DNA from: a virus
IMG/VR virus record: IMGVR_UViG_3300022514_000030
Span: 62,001-126,000 of that record
Length of the DNA stretch: 64,000 nt
Strand: one strand, 5' to 3'
The notes under the pieces are model-generated. The model saw nothing but the letters and a program-made list of their open reading frames with translations. It had not been told where the DNA came from and did no database searches. The translations under genes and the position numbers were made by a program. Positions 18,839 through 27,050 of this stretch are shown here, in pieces. How positions within the stretch are numbered: position 1 is the first letter of the stretch; each line of letters starts with the position of its first letter.

Positions 18839-19282
18839 CTAAGTAGTCCCTCCTGCAATGGCGAAATTCATGTCTATCCACGCCACCTTGGATGTGCCGC
18901 TGGCGTTGTTGAACACAAACCTGAGCACATCGCCAGCCTTAAGCTTGACAGCACCAAAGCTCTTAACCTGTGCCACCTCTTTGCAGTATATCGTCTCACA
19001 GACAACTTCACCGTTGATGTAGAACGACCAGTAATCAACGTCCATGTATCCCGTACAGCCTACTTCTATGGACAGCAGCTCGGCATCCTGCGGCAGCGTG
19101 TATTCAATGGGGTACTCTCCAGGTGCAGCAGGCATTTCTACTCTAAACCCTTTAATGAAAGGCTTTTGGTATGTTGCAAACAGATGTGGAGGCAGGACAA
19201 CCTGAACAGGGGCCCCTATGCCGTCTATCTTTCTTACCCTGTCTATAAGCCCACCAACAGAGTAGTTTACATTAAAGCTCAA
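18839..19282 (-). CDS. Small beta-rich virion protein
   Basis: It has 147 aa from a TTG at 19282, after GGAGGGAGG. The sequence is beta-strand-rich with aromatic-flanked segments (YMDVDYWSFYINGE; LKAGDVLRFVFNNASG), like a small jelly roll or head/tail decoration domain. Its start overlaps the stop of the Ig-domain gene by 4 nt, so the two are coupled. The stop lies at the junction with the IsrB element, and its end supplies the expected guide sequence of that element. Confidence 0.5.
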   Translation of the reverse strand: MSFNVNYSVGGLIDRVRKIDGIGAPVQVVLPPHLFATYQKPFIKGFRVEMPAAPGEYPIEYTLPQDAELLSIEVGCTGYMDVDYWSFYINGEVVCETIYCKEVAQVKSFGAVKLKAGDVLRFVFNNASGTSKVAWIDMNFAIAGGTT

Positions 19283-20205
19283 CTGCCTCCCTCCTCTTTA
19301 GCGCGGATACGGACAATGCATCCGCCGTCCGTCTGCTCAATGACATAATCCACTTTGACAATGCCGTGGTCATCTCCGGGCATCCCGGTAACGCTCTTGC
19401 CTATTAGCCGTATGCCGAGTATGTCGCTCTCGGTTAGATATAGCGGCAAGAACACGGCTATCTCGTTCGCTGTAGGATCAACAGCAGTAAGTTCAGATTC
19501 AAACAGAAGATGGGGTTCGTTGTTGGGTGGGGATGATGTCTCCTCTTCTTCTGTCACGTACTGCTGCCCCACTGAAAATACGTAGACCGCCGACCATAAG
19601 CCAGTATTCCCGCTGGCATCAAGCGCTCGCACACGCCAGAAATAGTTGCCGTCATCCAAAGTAACGGCCGGCACCACACTTGTCTCCACCGTTGTGGTGC
19701 TCCACAGCAGCGGGTCCATCTCCGGTACAGCAGCCAGCTGTACCTCGTACAGCGCCGCACCACTGACGGATGCCCAGCTGAACTGGACAGTACCTGTAAC
19801 AGCGGTCATGTTGACGGGAGACAGCAGCCTGGGCGCCTCAAGCAGAGCTGCAGCAGTGGTGGTAAAAGAAAACACGTGCATGCCTGCCATTGGGTAGCCC
19901 AGAATGGACTTGACACCATCCTGTCTGCCGTCATCAAGATCGGCATCGCCAACAACTATAACATTGTATGTAGTAGCGCCCTCTAACGGGGCGTTAGGTT
20001 TAAATACAGCTTTGCGGTCTGCATATGTTATAGCCCCGACAACCTTCTCCCCACCTGAAGCCTTTTGGACAATGATGTTGCCCACCAGGCTCTGGGGATC
20101 CATATCAGTGCTGAAAACAATAGTTATGTCCGTGGAGACAGGGACGTCCACGGACATATTCGCTGGATTCGTACTGACAACGAAAGGCATGAAGACGTAA
20201 CTCAT
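19279..20205 (-). CDS. Ig-like/fibronectin-domain virion decoration protein
   Basis: The product has 308 aa. Residues 8-115 match the SbsA/Big_5-type Ig fold (STNPANMSVDVPVSTDITIVF; MDPQSL; THNVIV-like strand; VFSFTT end). Residues about 120-215 look like a fibronectin type III domain (FSWASVSGAALYEVQLA; YFWRVRALDASGNTGLWS). A Glu-rich linker and a further beta domain follow. Such domains decorate phage heads and tails and bind sugars weakly. It lies two genes from the capsid gene, so head decoration is plausible. Confidence 0.65.
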   Translation of the reverse strand: MSYVFMPFVVSTNPANMSVDVPVSTDITIVFSTDMDPQSLVGNIIVQKASGGEKVVGAITYADRKAVFKPNAPLEGATTYNVIVVGDADLDDGRQDGVKSILGYPMAGMHVFSFTTTAAALLEAPRLLSPVNMTAVTGTVQFSWASVSGAALYEVQLAAVPEMDPLLWSTTTVETSVVPAVTLDDGNYFWRVRALDASGNTGLWSAVYVFSVGQQYVTEEEETSSPPNNEPHLLFESELTAVDPTANEIAVFLPLYLTESDILGIRLIGKSVTGMPGDDHGIVKVDYVIEQTDGGCIVRIRAKEEGGS

Positions 20206-20211
20206 GGAAGA

Positions 20212-20604
20212 TTACCGCCTCTTTTTACGAACAGGCTTCTTATCCTCCCCAGTCTCAACAGGCTCTACTACCTCTTCCTCTGCAGCAGACTCCTGCACAT
20301 CCACCACGTCCTGCTCGGCCGCTGGGGTCTCCTCTTTCTGTTTGATTTCTTCAGCAGGAGTGGCCGCCTGCTCAACGACAGCTTCTTTTCCCTGGGGTTG
20401 CGCCTGTCCATTTTCATCAGCAAAAACAGTACCGTTTACGTCAATCAATTCTCCGTACCGCACCGCCCGCTTGATATTGGTCAGGTCTGCGCCAAACGGC
20501 AGCTCACCAACCACCTTCTGCGGATATGTTAGGAATAACCCCGAGACGGGGTCGCGGAAGTACACCCGCCTCGGGGCTAGCTTCAAAATATGCTTATCAG
20601 CCAT
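20212..20604 (-). CDS. Small acidic-tailed protein after the capsid gene
   Basis: It has 130 aa. The first 60 residues look folded (RVYFRDPVSGLFLTYPQ). The rest is a Glu/Ala/Val/Pro-rich acidic stretch that ends in a basic KKPVRKKRR tail. Position directly downstream of the capsid gene suggests a head accessory or head-tail joining role. No known domain was recognised. Confidence 0.45.
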   Translation of the reverse strand: MADKHILKLAPRRVYFRDPVSGLFLTYPQKVVGELPFGADLTNIKRAVRYGELIDVNGTVFADENGQAQPQGKEAVVEQAATPAEEIKQKEETPAAEQDVVDVQESAAEEEVVEPVETGEDKKPVRKKRR

Positions 20605-20621
20605 TCTGGCTCACCCTAACC

Positions 20622-21707
20622 TTATACTGTCTTAATACGGGGCGGTTCGGGCCAGCTGGCATCAAGCGTAATGTTCTTAGCAACGGCTATAGCACGTCCC
20701 TTGTGCAGTATTCCAATACCATACCTCTCAGTGAGCTTGATGTCCCTTATGTCGCGGGCAGGATTGTCAAACTCCTGAGTCCTTATATCCTCTCTTACGA
20801 GCAGAATACCGACGTTGTCCCTGTCTACACAGTACATGTCAAACTTCTTGGCTTCTTTGTCGAATGGCACGAATGGCGACAGCAGCACTTCAAGCCCGAA
20901 TGGTATCCTACCCTGTATGCTCTCGGGCCCTATCTCAAACTTCTGCGGCATCTCAGGGCTGCCGAAATACCATTTAGCACCGAAGGTCAAGAGCCCAGCA
21001 ATCTCAGACTTGGCAAACGCAGACCATGTGAGCGGATGCATTATAATGGTCGTCGGAGTAAACTCGTTTGCCATAACAGCGAGTATCAGATCCAGGAAGT
21101 CCTCCAGGGACATCGTTCCGTTCGGATTGCCGTCCTTGCCGAGGCCGGTGGTGTGTGCTTCGGGATACTGCTCTGCGGGGAGGCTGTTGTCGAAGACAGT
21201 CCAGCCATGCTTGCTGAATTCCCTGAATATCTTCTGCTCCTTGTGCCGTGCGAGAGCTCTTCCAGCCTCTTCAAGCATCATAGCCACGATATCCCACATG
21301 CTGTCCTCGATGAGCTCTCTGGTTACCTGCACCCTTACGCCGGCCTTCCCGATGCGGACCTCGAGAGTGCCTTCGTAGGTCTGCACATCTACAGACTCGG
21401 CAGGGATTTCTTGCCCTTCGGCCACATCATACGCTCTGATAGGCCCAATTGCAGGGAATACATATACCTGACCGGAATTCTTGGTCCTCACGGTTTTGAG
21501 AAGCTTCTTGCCCAGGTATATAGGCTCGGCCGCCCTGCGTACAGCTCCAATTATGACCTTGGGGAGCAGAATTTGCGCAGAGGGCAATGCGGTAAACTCC
21601 TGGATAGTGGGCACGTCGCTTACCGCTTCGCCCCTCATCGCAGCATTAACTCTCTCTATCAAATCAACCTCTTCCTGAGTGAGTGTGTAATTCTCAATGT
21701 CTTCCAT
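20622..21707 (-). CDS. Major capsid protein (HK97-fold type)
   Basis: It has 361 aa from the ATG at 21707, preceded by AGGAG with 4 nt spacing; a GTG/ATG pair six codons upstream lacks a ribosome site. The layout is that of HK97-like capsids: an N-terminal helix, an E-loop-like region with VYVFPAIGPIRAYDVAEGQ, a spine helix (RELIEDSMWDIVAMMLEEAG), P-domain strands and a C-terminal DIRDIKLTERYGIGILHKGR segment. It follows portal, protease and scaffold in canonical order. A small hairpin (GGCAT...ATGCC) lies just upstream and may tune its expression. Confidence 0.85.
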   Translation of the reverse strand: MEDIENYTLTQEEVDLIERVNAAMRGEAVSDVPTIQEFTALPSAQILLPKVIIGAVRRAAEPIYLGKKLLKTVRTKNSGQVYVFPAIGPIRAYDVAEGQEIPAESVDVQTYEGTLEVRIGKAGVRVQVTRELIEDSMWDIVAMMLEEAGRALARHKEQKIFREFSKHGWTVFDNSLPAEQYPEAHTTGLGKDGNPNGTMSLEDFLDLILAVMANEFTPTTIIMHPLTWSAFAKSEIAGLLTFGAKWYFGSPEMPQKFEIGPESIQGRIPFGLEVLLSPFVPFDKEAKKFDMYCVDRDNVGILLVREDIRTQEFDNPARDIRDIKLTERYGIGILHKGRAIAVAKNITLDASWPEPPRIKTV

Positions 21708-21795
21708 GAATCTCCTGTTCATCACTGCCCGGCATTTGCTGTATCAAAACAGCTATGCCACTTCCTCCTTTCCTCGTTCTGGTCTCATGCTTGGT

Positions 21796-22842
21796 TTAGA
21801 ATATCAGTATTCTTGCAACACCAGCAGCACCGACATAGTCCCAACCGGGAGGTGTGCCAAGATAGTCAGTGCTGGTCTGAGCTATGACATATCCGTTGAG
21901 GTCCTGTCCAGCAGGCCATGGCAATGTAATAGTCACAGTCGCTTTTTCGTAATCAACGCTGAACTGGCTGGATGGCAGTTCCATACCAGCTACATACACT
22001 TTCACAAGGCCGTTGAACACAATGCTTCCAAGATTGACAGTATAAGTCGTCTGGCCCATTGGAATAGTGAACGGCACCCTTGTGGAGCCTCTGTAGGCGC
22101 CATCAGTCAGACCGGGCATCCCCACAGGTGTATACTTGCTCGCCTCTACGCCGTCTCTGTAGCGCGGATCATATGGATACCCGTTTTCACCGGGTACAGC
22201 GTTTTGTGCAAAGTCAGGTTCAGGATAGAGCTCTTTCTTGGTCGCATCATCGAACATTACCCACTTGAACAAGCCCCATGGCTCTTTCTCGTCCTCAATT
22301 GCGATTACCTGGCCAACAACTGTCAGTGGATTGGTACCATCATACTTGGTGAGGTGCCCTTTGTTGGCAGGATCCTTGGATACCATTACGTAGTCGCCAA
22401 CGTTGAGACGGTTGTTTTCATCAATGTCATGTATTGCGCCGTACTTCACCAAAGCACAGTCGTCAGCCTTGGGGATATAGGGCAGCTCGATGTATGCCTG
22501 ACGTATGAAGCTGGGCTCGTTGCCCACCATCTGATCAGGATACTTCTTGCAGATATTGTAGGGAGCAATTCCCACGTATGGCTTGTTGCCGTCAGCAATC
22601 GTAAGAACGGTCTTCTTAATGCCTGTCTCAGGATCGACCGTTCTACCGTTTATAGCGACGGCTGTACCTTTGGGAATCACTACTTCCCTGTAACCAGGGA
22701 ATCCGAATGGGTTTTCAAACAGAACAGGTAAGCTGGGGTCGGCTATGAAGCTTTCAGCGGGACTCTCGATCCCTGATACAACAAGCCTCGCGTTAGCCGT
22801 CCTGTCTTTAAGCCGATAGTCCATTTTGGGCATCAGTGCCAT
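21796..22842 (-). CDS. Putative head decoration/minor capsid protein
   Basis: The product has 348 aa, with AAGGAGG before the ATG. It starts with MALMPKMDYR and has beta-rich blocks (KGTAVAINGRTVDPETG; LNVGDYVMVSKDPANKGHL). The C-terminal third carries VKVYVAGMELPSSQFSVDYEKA, another version of the beta unit in the fibres of this phage. It is encoded between scaffold and major capsid, where decoration or head-fibre proteins are often found. No catalytic motif is seen. Confidence 0.5.
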   Translation of the reverse strand: MALMPKMDYRLKDRTANARLVVSGIESPAESFIADPSLPVLFENPFGFPGYREVVIPKGTAVAINGRTVDPETGIKKTVLTIADGNKPYVGIAPYNICKKYPDQMVGNEPSFIRQAYIELPYIPKADDCALVKYGAIHDIDENNRLNVGDYVMVSKDPANKGHLTKYDGTNPLTVVGQVIAIEDEKEPWGLFKWVMFDDATKKELYPEPDFAQNAVPGENGYPYDPRYRDGVEASKYTPVGMPGLTDGAYRGSTRVPFTIPMGQTTYTVNLGSIVFNGLVKVYVAGMELPSSQFSVDYEKATVTITLPWPAGQDLNGYVIAQTSTDYLGTPPGWDYVGAAGVARILIF

Positions 22843-22880
22843 TTCCGTTACTCCTCCTTATCTTGAGTGTTCATAGATGT

Positions 22881-23405
22881 TTATCTGCTGCTAAGCAGCT
22901 TTAAGAGTGCAGCTTCTAGGTCCTTAATGGTATACTTGTTTTCGTCTTGGGCTGCAGCCTTTTCCTCGACTACACCCTCGCCACCCGGGCACTGTACAGA
23001 CTCGGTCTGCCGCGGTTCCGTGTGAAGCTTGGCTGAAAGCTTCAGTATCTCACCGCGCAGCTCTTTGGCGCTCATTTCAGCAGCCTTTTGCTCAGCCTCA
23101 TCAGCTGTGCCGCAAAGCCCGGATGCAACAGCAAGGTCTGCATAGTGGTGCACAAGCTCTTCACGCAGGATCCTGGCAAGCTCAACGCTCTGCTCAACAA
23201 CGGCAGTCAGTTTGCCCTGTGATTCCTCAACTGCCGCTTTCACTGCTTCAAGCTGCTGCTTCAGCTCTTCAATCTGACCCTTGAGCTCACCTACAGCGTC
23301 CTGCGTCTCCTCATTAGCCTGTACAACCTCCGTGCTCTCCTCCTTGTTCTCCACTGGTTCCTCAAAGGCCTCAACAATCTCTTCAATGAGTTCCATCTTT
23401 TCCAT
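22881..23405 (-). CDS. Nested scaffold protein from an internal start
   Basis: Inside the protease-scaffold gene an ATG at 23405 is preceded by GGGGAGGTTGCA, a very strong ribosome site with suitable spacing. Translation from it gives 174 aa beginning MEKMELIEEIVEAFEEP, exactly the acidic coiled-coil scaffold region. This matches the known arrangement of overlapping protease and scaffold genes, such as lambda C/Nu3. Expression of the separate product is inferred. Confidence 0.6.
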   Translation of the reverse strand: MEKMELIEEIVEAFEEPVENKEESTEVVQANEETQDAVGELKGQIEELKQQLEAVKAAVEESQGKLTAVVEQSVELARILREELVHHYADLAVASGLCGTADEAEQKAAEMSAKELRGEILKLSAKLHTEPRQTESVQCPGGEGVVEEKAAAQDENKYTIKDLEAALLKLLSSR

Positions 23406-23978
23406 TGCAACCTCCCCATTTCTCCTATTACATATACTACCGGCATCGCTGAGTTTTACAGCATCCATACTTTCCTGCGTTTTCTCCTCCGCAGTTTTAA
23501 TGTCTATGATCTGCGCGTATGGATCTGCCGGGTAGTTGACGAACGACACTTCAACATGCTCGCCAATCTTTGCTATCCAGTAACAGAGCTTGCCGTCATA
23601 TACACGGCCTTTCCTGTGCTCGCACGGTGTGCCCTGCGCCCAGTCATTCTTACAGATAGAGCACACGGCACTGGTTATCGTGGTGCCAATACTCAGGGTG
23701 TGGTACCGCCCGTCCTCTATCTTCTTTTGCGCATCAGGGTCGGTTATATTCAGCGTTAGCTCGGCGCAGTAGCTGTTCATCTTGAGGGAGCTCTTTCTAA
23801 AGCGCGCTCCAACAACCCTTCCCACGGGCTCGCTGTCAAGGTTGTGATGCGTCAGCACGGGCTTATTGTACGGCTCAGTCCAGGTGCTAAGTGCACGCTC
23901 AAGCTCTGCACGTGGATAGAAGTTGAAGTTTCCCGTCATGCCGGAATGAATGGCCTCAGCAACCACAATCAGCGCCAT
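22881..23978 (-). CDS. Prohead protease-scaffold fusion
   Basis: The product has 365 aa from the ATG at 23978, chosen because GGAGAGG lies 7 nt upstream; an earlier start at 24062 would overlap the portal gene by 107 nt. The N-terminal 170 residues fit a phage prohead serine protease, with a His region (KPVLTHHNLD...VGRV) and a Ser region (HTLSIGT). An unusual cysteine cluster (CSIC-x8-CEH) follows, perhaps binding metal. The C-terminal 175 residues are Glu/Gln-rich coiled coil, the usual scaffold composition. Protease action would remove the scaffold during head maturation. Confidence 0.78.
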   Translation of the reverse strand: MALIVVAEAIHSGMTGNFNFYPRAELERALSTWTEPYNKPVLTHHNLDSEPVGRVVGARFRKSSLKMNSYCAELTLNITDPDAQKKIEDGRYHTLSIGTTITSAVCSICKNDWAQGTPCEHRKGRVYDGKLCYWIAKIGEHVEVSFVNYPADPYAQIIDIKTAEEKTQESMDAVKLSDAGSICNRRNGEVAMEKMELIEEIVEAFEEPVENKEESTEVVQANEETQDAVGELKGQIEELKQQLEAVKAAVEESQGKLTAVVEQSVELARILREELVHHYADLAVASGLCGTADEAEQKAAEMSAKELRGEILKLSAKLHTEPRQTESVQCPGGEGVVEEKAAAQDENKYTIKDLEAALLKLLSSR

Positions 23979-25593
23979 GCGGAATCCCTCTCCTTTCTCC
24001 GGCAACCTTTTTATACGCCGCCTCAACTGCGGTATCGATATCCATACCTTCTCCTTTGACAAGGGACTCTATCAGTACAAGGGCTGCTTCTTTAGCAACC
24101 TCAGGCGCATCGTCACCGTAAACGCTCGCCCGCTCGCACACGTCAATCATCAGCTCTGCAGGCGATACGGCTTCTTCCGCCTTGCCCTTTCTGCCCGGCT
24201 TGCCAGGAGCGCTGGGCGTGGTCTGCGGCTGCGTCCGTGTAACCACATCGCTGGGCGATACAGCCACCTTCTTGCCCGTAGACTGGGCGACGGGTATCGT
24301 CACCAGGTTGTAGAACAGCTTTGCACGGTCAGTTATCGGATCCCGGCCCAGCTCTGCGCGCATCTCGTCTTCGGTGATACAGTTGGTAATGTACTGGTAT
24401 ATGATGTGGTTCTCGTACTTGATCTTCATGTCAAGGTCTATCTCGCGGAACCTGAAATAGACAGCGTCCTTGGGATTGAGCAGCGGGTCATATCCGCCCT
24501 CCATAAGCAGTTCCTTGATGATAAACTCGTTGATGAACGATTCCATAACCCTCTGCATTGCTTTGACGGTCTCGCGCAGGTCAAAATACTGCGACTCGGC
24601 CGTTGCACGGCTGGCGGAACCGCTGCGTCCCATAACCGTCTCGGAAACACCCAGCCCGGTAAATACCCTCTGTTCGAAATACCTCAGGTAATTGTTAGCG
24701 TCTATCACGTTGTCAAGAGCTATGGGTACTATCTTGTGCCTTTCCGTAGTGACCAGGCCCGCTTCAAGGTCCATGTTCTCTATCATCTGCTTGGCTGCCT
24801 GTACCTCTTCATCCGTACCGCCATACCCCTCACGGTCAAGCCCTATAATGTGATGCAGGAACGGGTAGAGGTTGCGGTATATCAGCTTGAGGACATTCTC
24901 TTCAACCTGCCTTAAGGCGTTGATGTCCTCAATAACGGATACAAGGTACGGCATTGCAAAGACCTGGTTTTTGTCACGCTTGTAGTAAAAGTGGACAACG
25001 TCTTCAGGTTTCAGCTCAAGCGGTTTGGTATTACCCGGGAAATTGACCACCCATTTGTACACGTTTCCCGCGCTATCACGCTCAATCTGGACATAGTTCA
25101 GATTAACAGGGAAGTAGCCAACAACCGGCTGCTTGCCATTGATGCCGCGAACCACAAGCCCTTTAGGCCAGGTAATGTTCTTCCTGACCTTTATCACAAC
25201 GGCGTTTGAATACTTGACAAGATCCTCGGCTATCTCAACAAACAGCTGGTTGGTAGGGATCCTGGTCATTTCAGCTATCAGCTTGAGCCGCTTGTTGATA
25301 TAATCCACTATCCGTGGATTGTCGCCTATGAAATCCCAGCCGGCCTTGAACATCAGCTCTATGTGCTTGTCAACCGCCCGACGCACAAACGCCTCGTTCT
25401 TGTACAAAGCGTCAATCCTGGCTATATCAAAGTCTACCGGGGTGAGCTCGCGGTCAAAGTCCTGCTTGCGCCCCGGAATCAGCTCGATCCGCGCTATCGG
25501 GTCACGCTGCGTTTTCTTCGGCTCAGGAGCCGGCTGTTCGTGTACTCTAACATCCCTATTCAAGAACGCTTTAATCGCATTAGCTATCCTCAA
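23956..25593 (-). CDS. Portal protein
   Basis: This 545-aa protein has the portal family pattern: a conserved YKNEAFVRRAVDKHIELMF helix, a central KPEDVVHFYYKRD strand, a NLYPFLHHIIGLD region and the SETVMGRSGSASRATAESQ loop before the long stem helix. A Gly/Pro/Ala linker then leads to a C-terminal helical extension ending HGADCGC. The portal forms the dodecameric DNA gate at one capsid vertex and binds the terminase. It lies upstream of the protease gene and overlaps its start slightly, indicating coupling. Confidence 0.9.
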   Translation of the reverse strand: MRIANAIKAFLNRDVRVHEQPAPEPKKTQRDPIARIELIPGRKQDFDRELTPVDFDIARIDALYKNEAFVRRAVDKHIELMFKAGWDFIGDNPRIVDYINKRLKLIAEMTRIPTNQLFVEIAEDLVKYSNAVVIKVRKNITWPKGLVVRGINGKQPVVGYFPVNLNYVQIERDSAGNVYKWVVNFPGNTKPLELKPEDVVHFYYKRDKNQVFAMPYLVSVIEDINALRQVEENVLKLIYRNLYPFLHHIIGLDREGYGGTDEEVQAAKQMIENMDLEAGLVTTERHKIVPIALDNVIDANNYLRYFEQRVFTGLGVSETVMGRSGSASRATAESQYFDLRETVKAMQRVMESFINEFIIKELLMEGGYDPLLNPKDAVYFRFREIDLDMKIKYENHIIYQYITNCITEDEMRAELGRDPITDRAKLFYNLVTIPVAQSTGKKVAVSPSDVVTRTQPQTTPSAPGKPGRKGKAEEAVSPAELMIDVCERASVYGDDAPEVAKEAALVLIESLVKGEGMDIDTAVEAAYKKVAGERRGIPHGADCGC

Positions 25594-25673
25594 CGCAATC
25601 GCCGCCCTTCTTGTCCGGCTATTCCCTCCTCCCCAGCCCCTGCCGTACTGCCCTCAGTCGGAGAAGGTACGCT

Positions 25674-25991
25674 CTACTGTTTGTTCTCGATCTTCTGACG
25701 CAGGAGCTTGTAGAAGTCGTGCACAAAGTTGGAACCACGGCTCACCACAAGCACGGCAACCAAATTCATAAGCAGGTTGTATCTATCATTGTCAAAGGGC
25801 CTAAGCGGTGATACAACAACGAACAAGAGCACGCTTACTACAAGCGCAATGAGCCTTTTGGCATCCGCATTGAGCTGGGCACGCACTTTCTCCGGTAAGT
25901 TTTCCTTGATTATCTCGGTGACTATCTCAACGATGAACGCTGCAAGAACAAGGTACGAAGAGTAGTCTAACAGAACGGAAAAGTCAAACAT
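25674..25991 (-). CDS. Holin-like membrane protein
   Basis: It has 105 aa. Three hydrophobic stretches are visible (about residues 8-25, 47-62 and 70-86), separated by short charged loops, with a charged C-terminus (LLRQKIENKQ). Size, topology and the adjacent second small membrane gene fit a class I holin. The amidase homologue in this window is virion-linked, so the matching endolysin may lie elsewhere. A structural membrane role cannot be excluded. Confidence 0.55.
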   Translation of the reverse strand: MFDFSVLLDYSSYLVLAAFIVEIVTEIIKENLPEKVRAQLNADAKRLIALVVSVLLFVVVSPLRPFDNDRYNLLMNLVAVLVVSRGSNFVHDFYKLLRQKIENKQ

Positions 25992-26005
25992 CTATGTGCG
26001 CCTCC

Positions 26006-26323
26006 TTATTCCCTCTCTGACATAATAGGCTCTTCAGTCGGAATACTATCAACAGATGTTCTCTTGCGTCCGCCCGCCCACGGCAGCGGTAGATGCCCAA
26101 TCGCCTTACCGCCAACCGCGATCAACAGCGGATAGCTCAGTACCGTGAAAAAGTCAACCTGCACCGGACTTAGACTTTCCGACAGCGCCAGCCTAATAGC
26201 TACATACATCCAAACAGGGAGGATGAGTATAACAACAACGTCGGCTAGGCTGAGACCGTCGTCGTCCGCCCAAAAACCCTTCTCAATAACCGACATTGCC
26301 TTGTGTGTAAACATCTTAAGCAT
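26006..26323 (-). CDS. Small two-helix membrane protein, possible holin or antiholin
   Basis: It has 105 aa with hydrophobic segments near residues 28-45 and 55-75, and a polar C-terminal tail (SIPTEEPIMSERE). It overlaps the end of speD by 8 nt and lies directly upstream of another small membrane gene; paired small membrane proteins are typical of holin/antiholin sets. No family signature was recognised. Confidence 0.5.
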   Translation of the reverse strand: MLKMFTHKAMSVIEKGFWADDDGLSLADVVVILILPVWMYVAIRLALSESLSPVQVDFFTVLSYPLLIAVGGKAIGHLPLPWAGGRKRTSVDSIPTEEPIMSERE

Positions 26324-26693
26324 TAGAGCAGCACCCCAAGGAAACAGGTATAGGTCTTTTGATGTGCACCATGTTCGCTATGCAGTCATCACCCAACTTT
26401 GAAATGATATAGCTACATGCGGCAACTGGATCGCAGTGCCTGCCGCATGTAAAACAGTCTACAGCTGCATAGCCGTACTCGGGATATGTATGGATCGAGA
26501 TATGGCTTTCGGACAAAAGCAGTACGACTGAAACGCCTTGCGGCTCAAACTTCTCGTAGGCCTCACCCCGAATGGTGGCCCCGGCAGCCTGAGCCGCACA
26601 CCGTAATATGTCCCTTATCATGTCTAGATTGTCCAGTATCGCAGGATCCGCATTGTATATCTCACAGATGGAGTGTTTGCCGTGAACCTCCAT
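26316..26693 (-). CDS. speD: S-adenosylmethionine decarboxylase proenzyme
   Basis: The protein has 125 aa, the usual size of bacterial class 1B SpeD. The self-cleavage site is intact: LSESHISIHTYPEYGYAAVD with Glu62-Ser63, plus His68 and Cys83 (FTCG), the residues known to be needed for processing and catalysis. Cleavage makes a pyruvoyl cofactor, and the enzyme decarboxylates S-adenosylmethionine to supply the aminopropyl donor for spermidine. No spermidine synthase is seen here, so the phage probably boosts host polyamine production, perhaps for DNA condensation. The gene lies between virion and membrane-protein genes, with GGGGAGG upstream. Confidence 0.95.
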   Translation of the reverse strand: MEVHGKHSICEIYNADPAILDNLDMIRDILRCAAQAAGATIRGEAYEKFEPQGVSVVLLLSESHISIHTYPEYGYAAVDCFTCGRHCDPVAACSYIISKLGDDCIANMVHIKRPIPVSLGCCSNA

Positions 26694-26734
26694 TCGGAGC
26701 TACACCTCCCCATGCTACGTTTCCATCAATTGTA

Positions 26735-26800
26735 TTCAAAGGCCCACCGCCTTGCGGTTCGGGTAAAGGCCGAACAGCAAAGGACAGGTGAGCGCGATCC
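26735..26800 (-). ncRNA. Structured leader upstream of speD (weak candidate)
   Basis: On the minus strand, GTTCGG-CCTTTAC-CCGAAC forms a 6-bp hairpin directly followed by CCGC-AAG-GCGG. This sits 40-100 nt before the speD start, in a 133-nt stretch without a gene. It could be a regulatory leader or a processing site. I do not recognise a known riboswitch. Confidence 0.3.
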
Positions 26801-26826
26801 ACTCTGTATGTACATGCGCTAGTTAA

Positions 26827-27030
26827 CTAGCAGCACACGTTTGCTACGTACTCTACACCGTCCTCGTCCTGGTCTATGCTAAAGATGATCCAATCCTTGT
26901 CAGCTAATACAGTGTGCACATCATATCGTACTTCGGGGTTAGCAAGGCAAACGAATTCGCTGCCTTGCAGTTCAAACACCAGCACAGCGTCACGCCTAAC
27001 GTCTCCAACATAGATTGCTCTGGTTCGCAC
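26827..27030 (-). CDS. Small unknown protein
   Basis: It has 67 aa from a GTG at 27030, with AGGGTGAT upstream. It is rich in Val and Asp and has the segments GDVRRDAVLVFEL and DWIIFSIDQDEDG. It lies between the tRNA-like RNA and speD on the same strand. No domain was recognised. Confidence 0.4.
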   Translation of the reverse strand: MRTRAIYVGDVRRDAVLVFELQGSEFVCLANPEVRYDVHTVLADKDWIIFSIDQDEDGVEYVANVCC

Positions 27031-27050
27031 GATAGATCACCCTGGTATGA

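Larger units (their letters stand above)
17460..18840 (-). mobile_element. IsrB-type insertion (ISC/IS200-IS605-like) with its RNA
   Basis: The unit comprises a structured leader of about 300 nt, an isrB-like gene and a short hairpin end (CCCGCC...GGCGGG, minus strand about 17464-17486). It interrupts a run of virion genes that otherwise abut closely. No tnpA transposase is present, so the element is non-autonomous. No target duplication is expected for this family, and none was found. Exact ends are not resolved. Confidence 0.75.

Noticed and set aside
18535-18858. A 107-codon minus-strand ORF upstream of isrB
   Set aside because: It overlies the GC-rich structured RNA region and is Arg/Pro/Ala-rich with no domain. 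Spurious ORFs of this kind are expected over omegaRNA.
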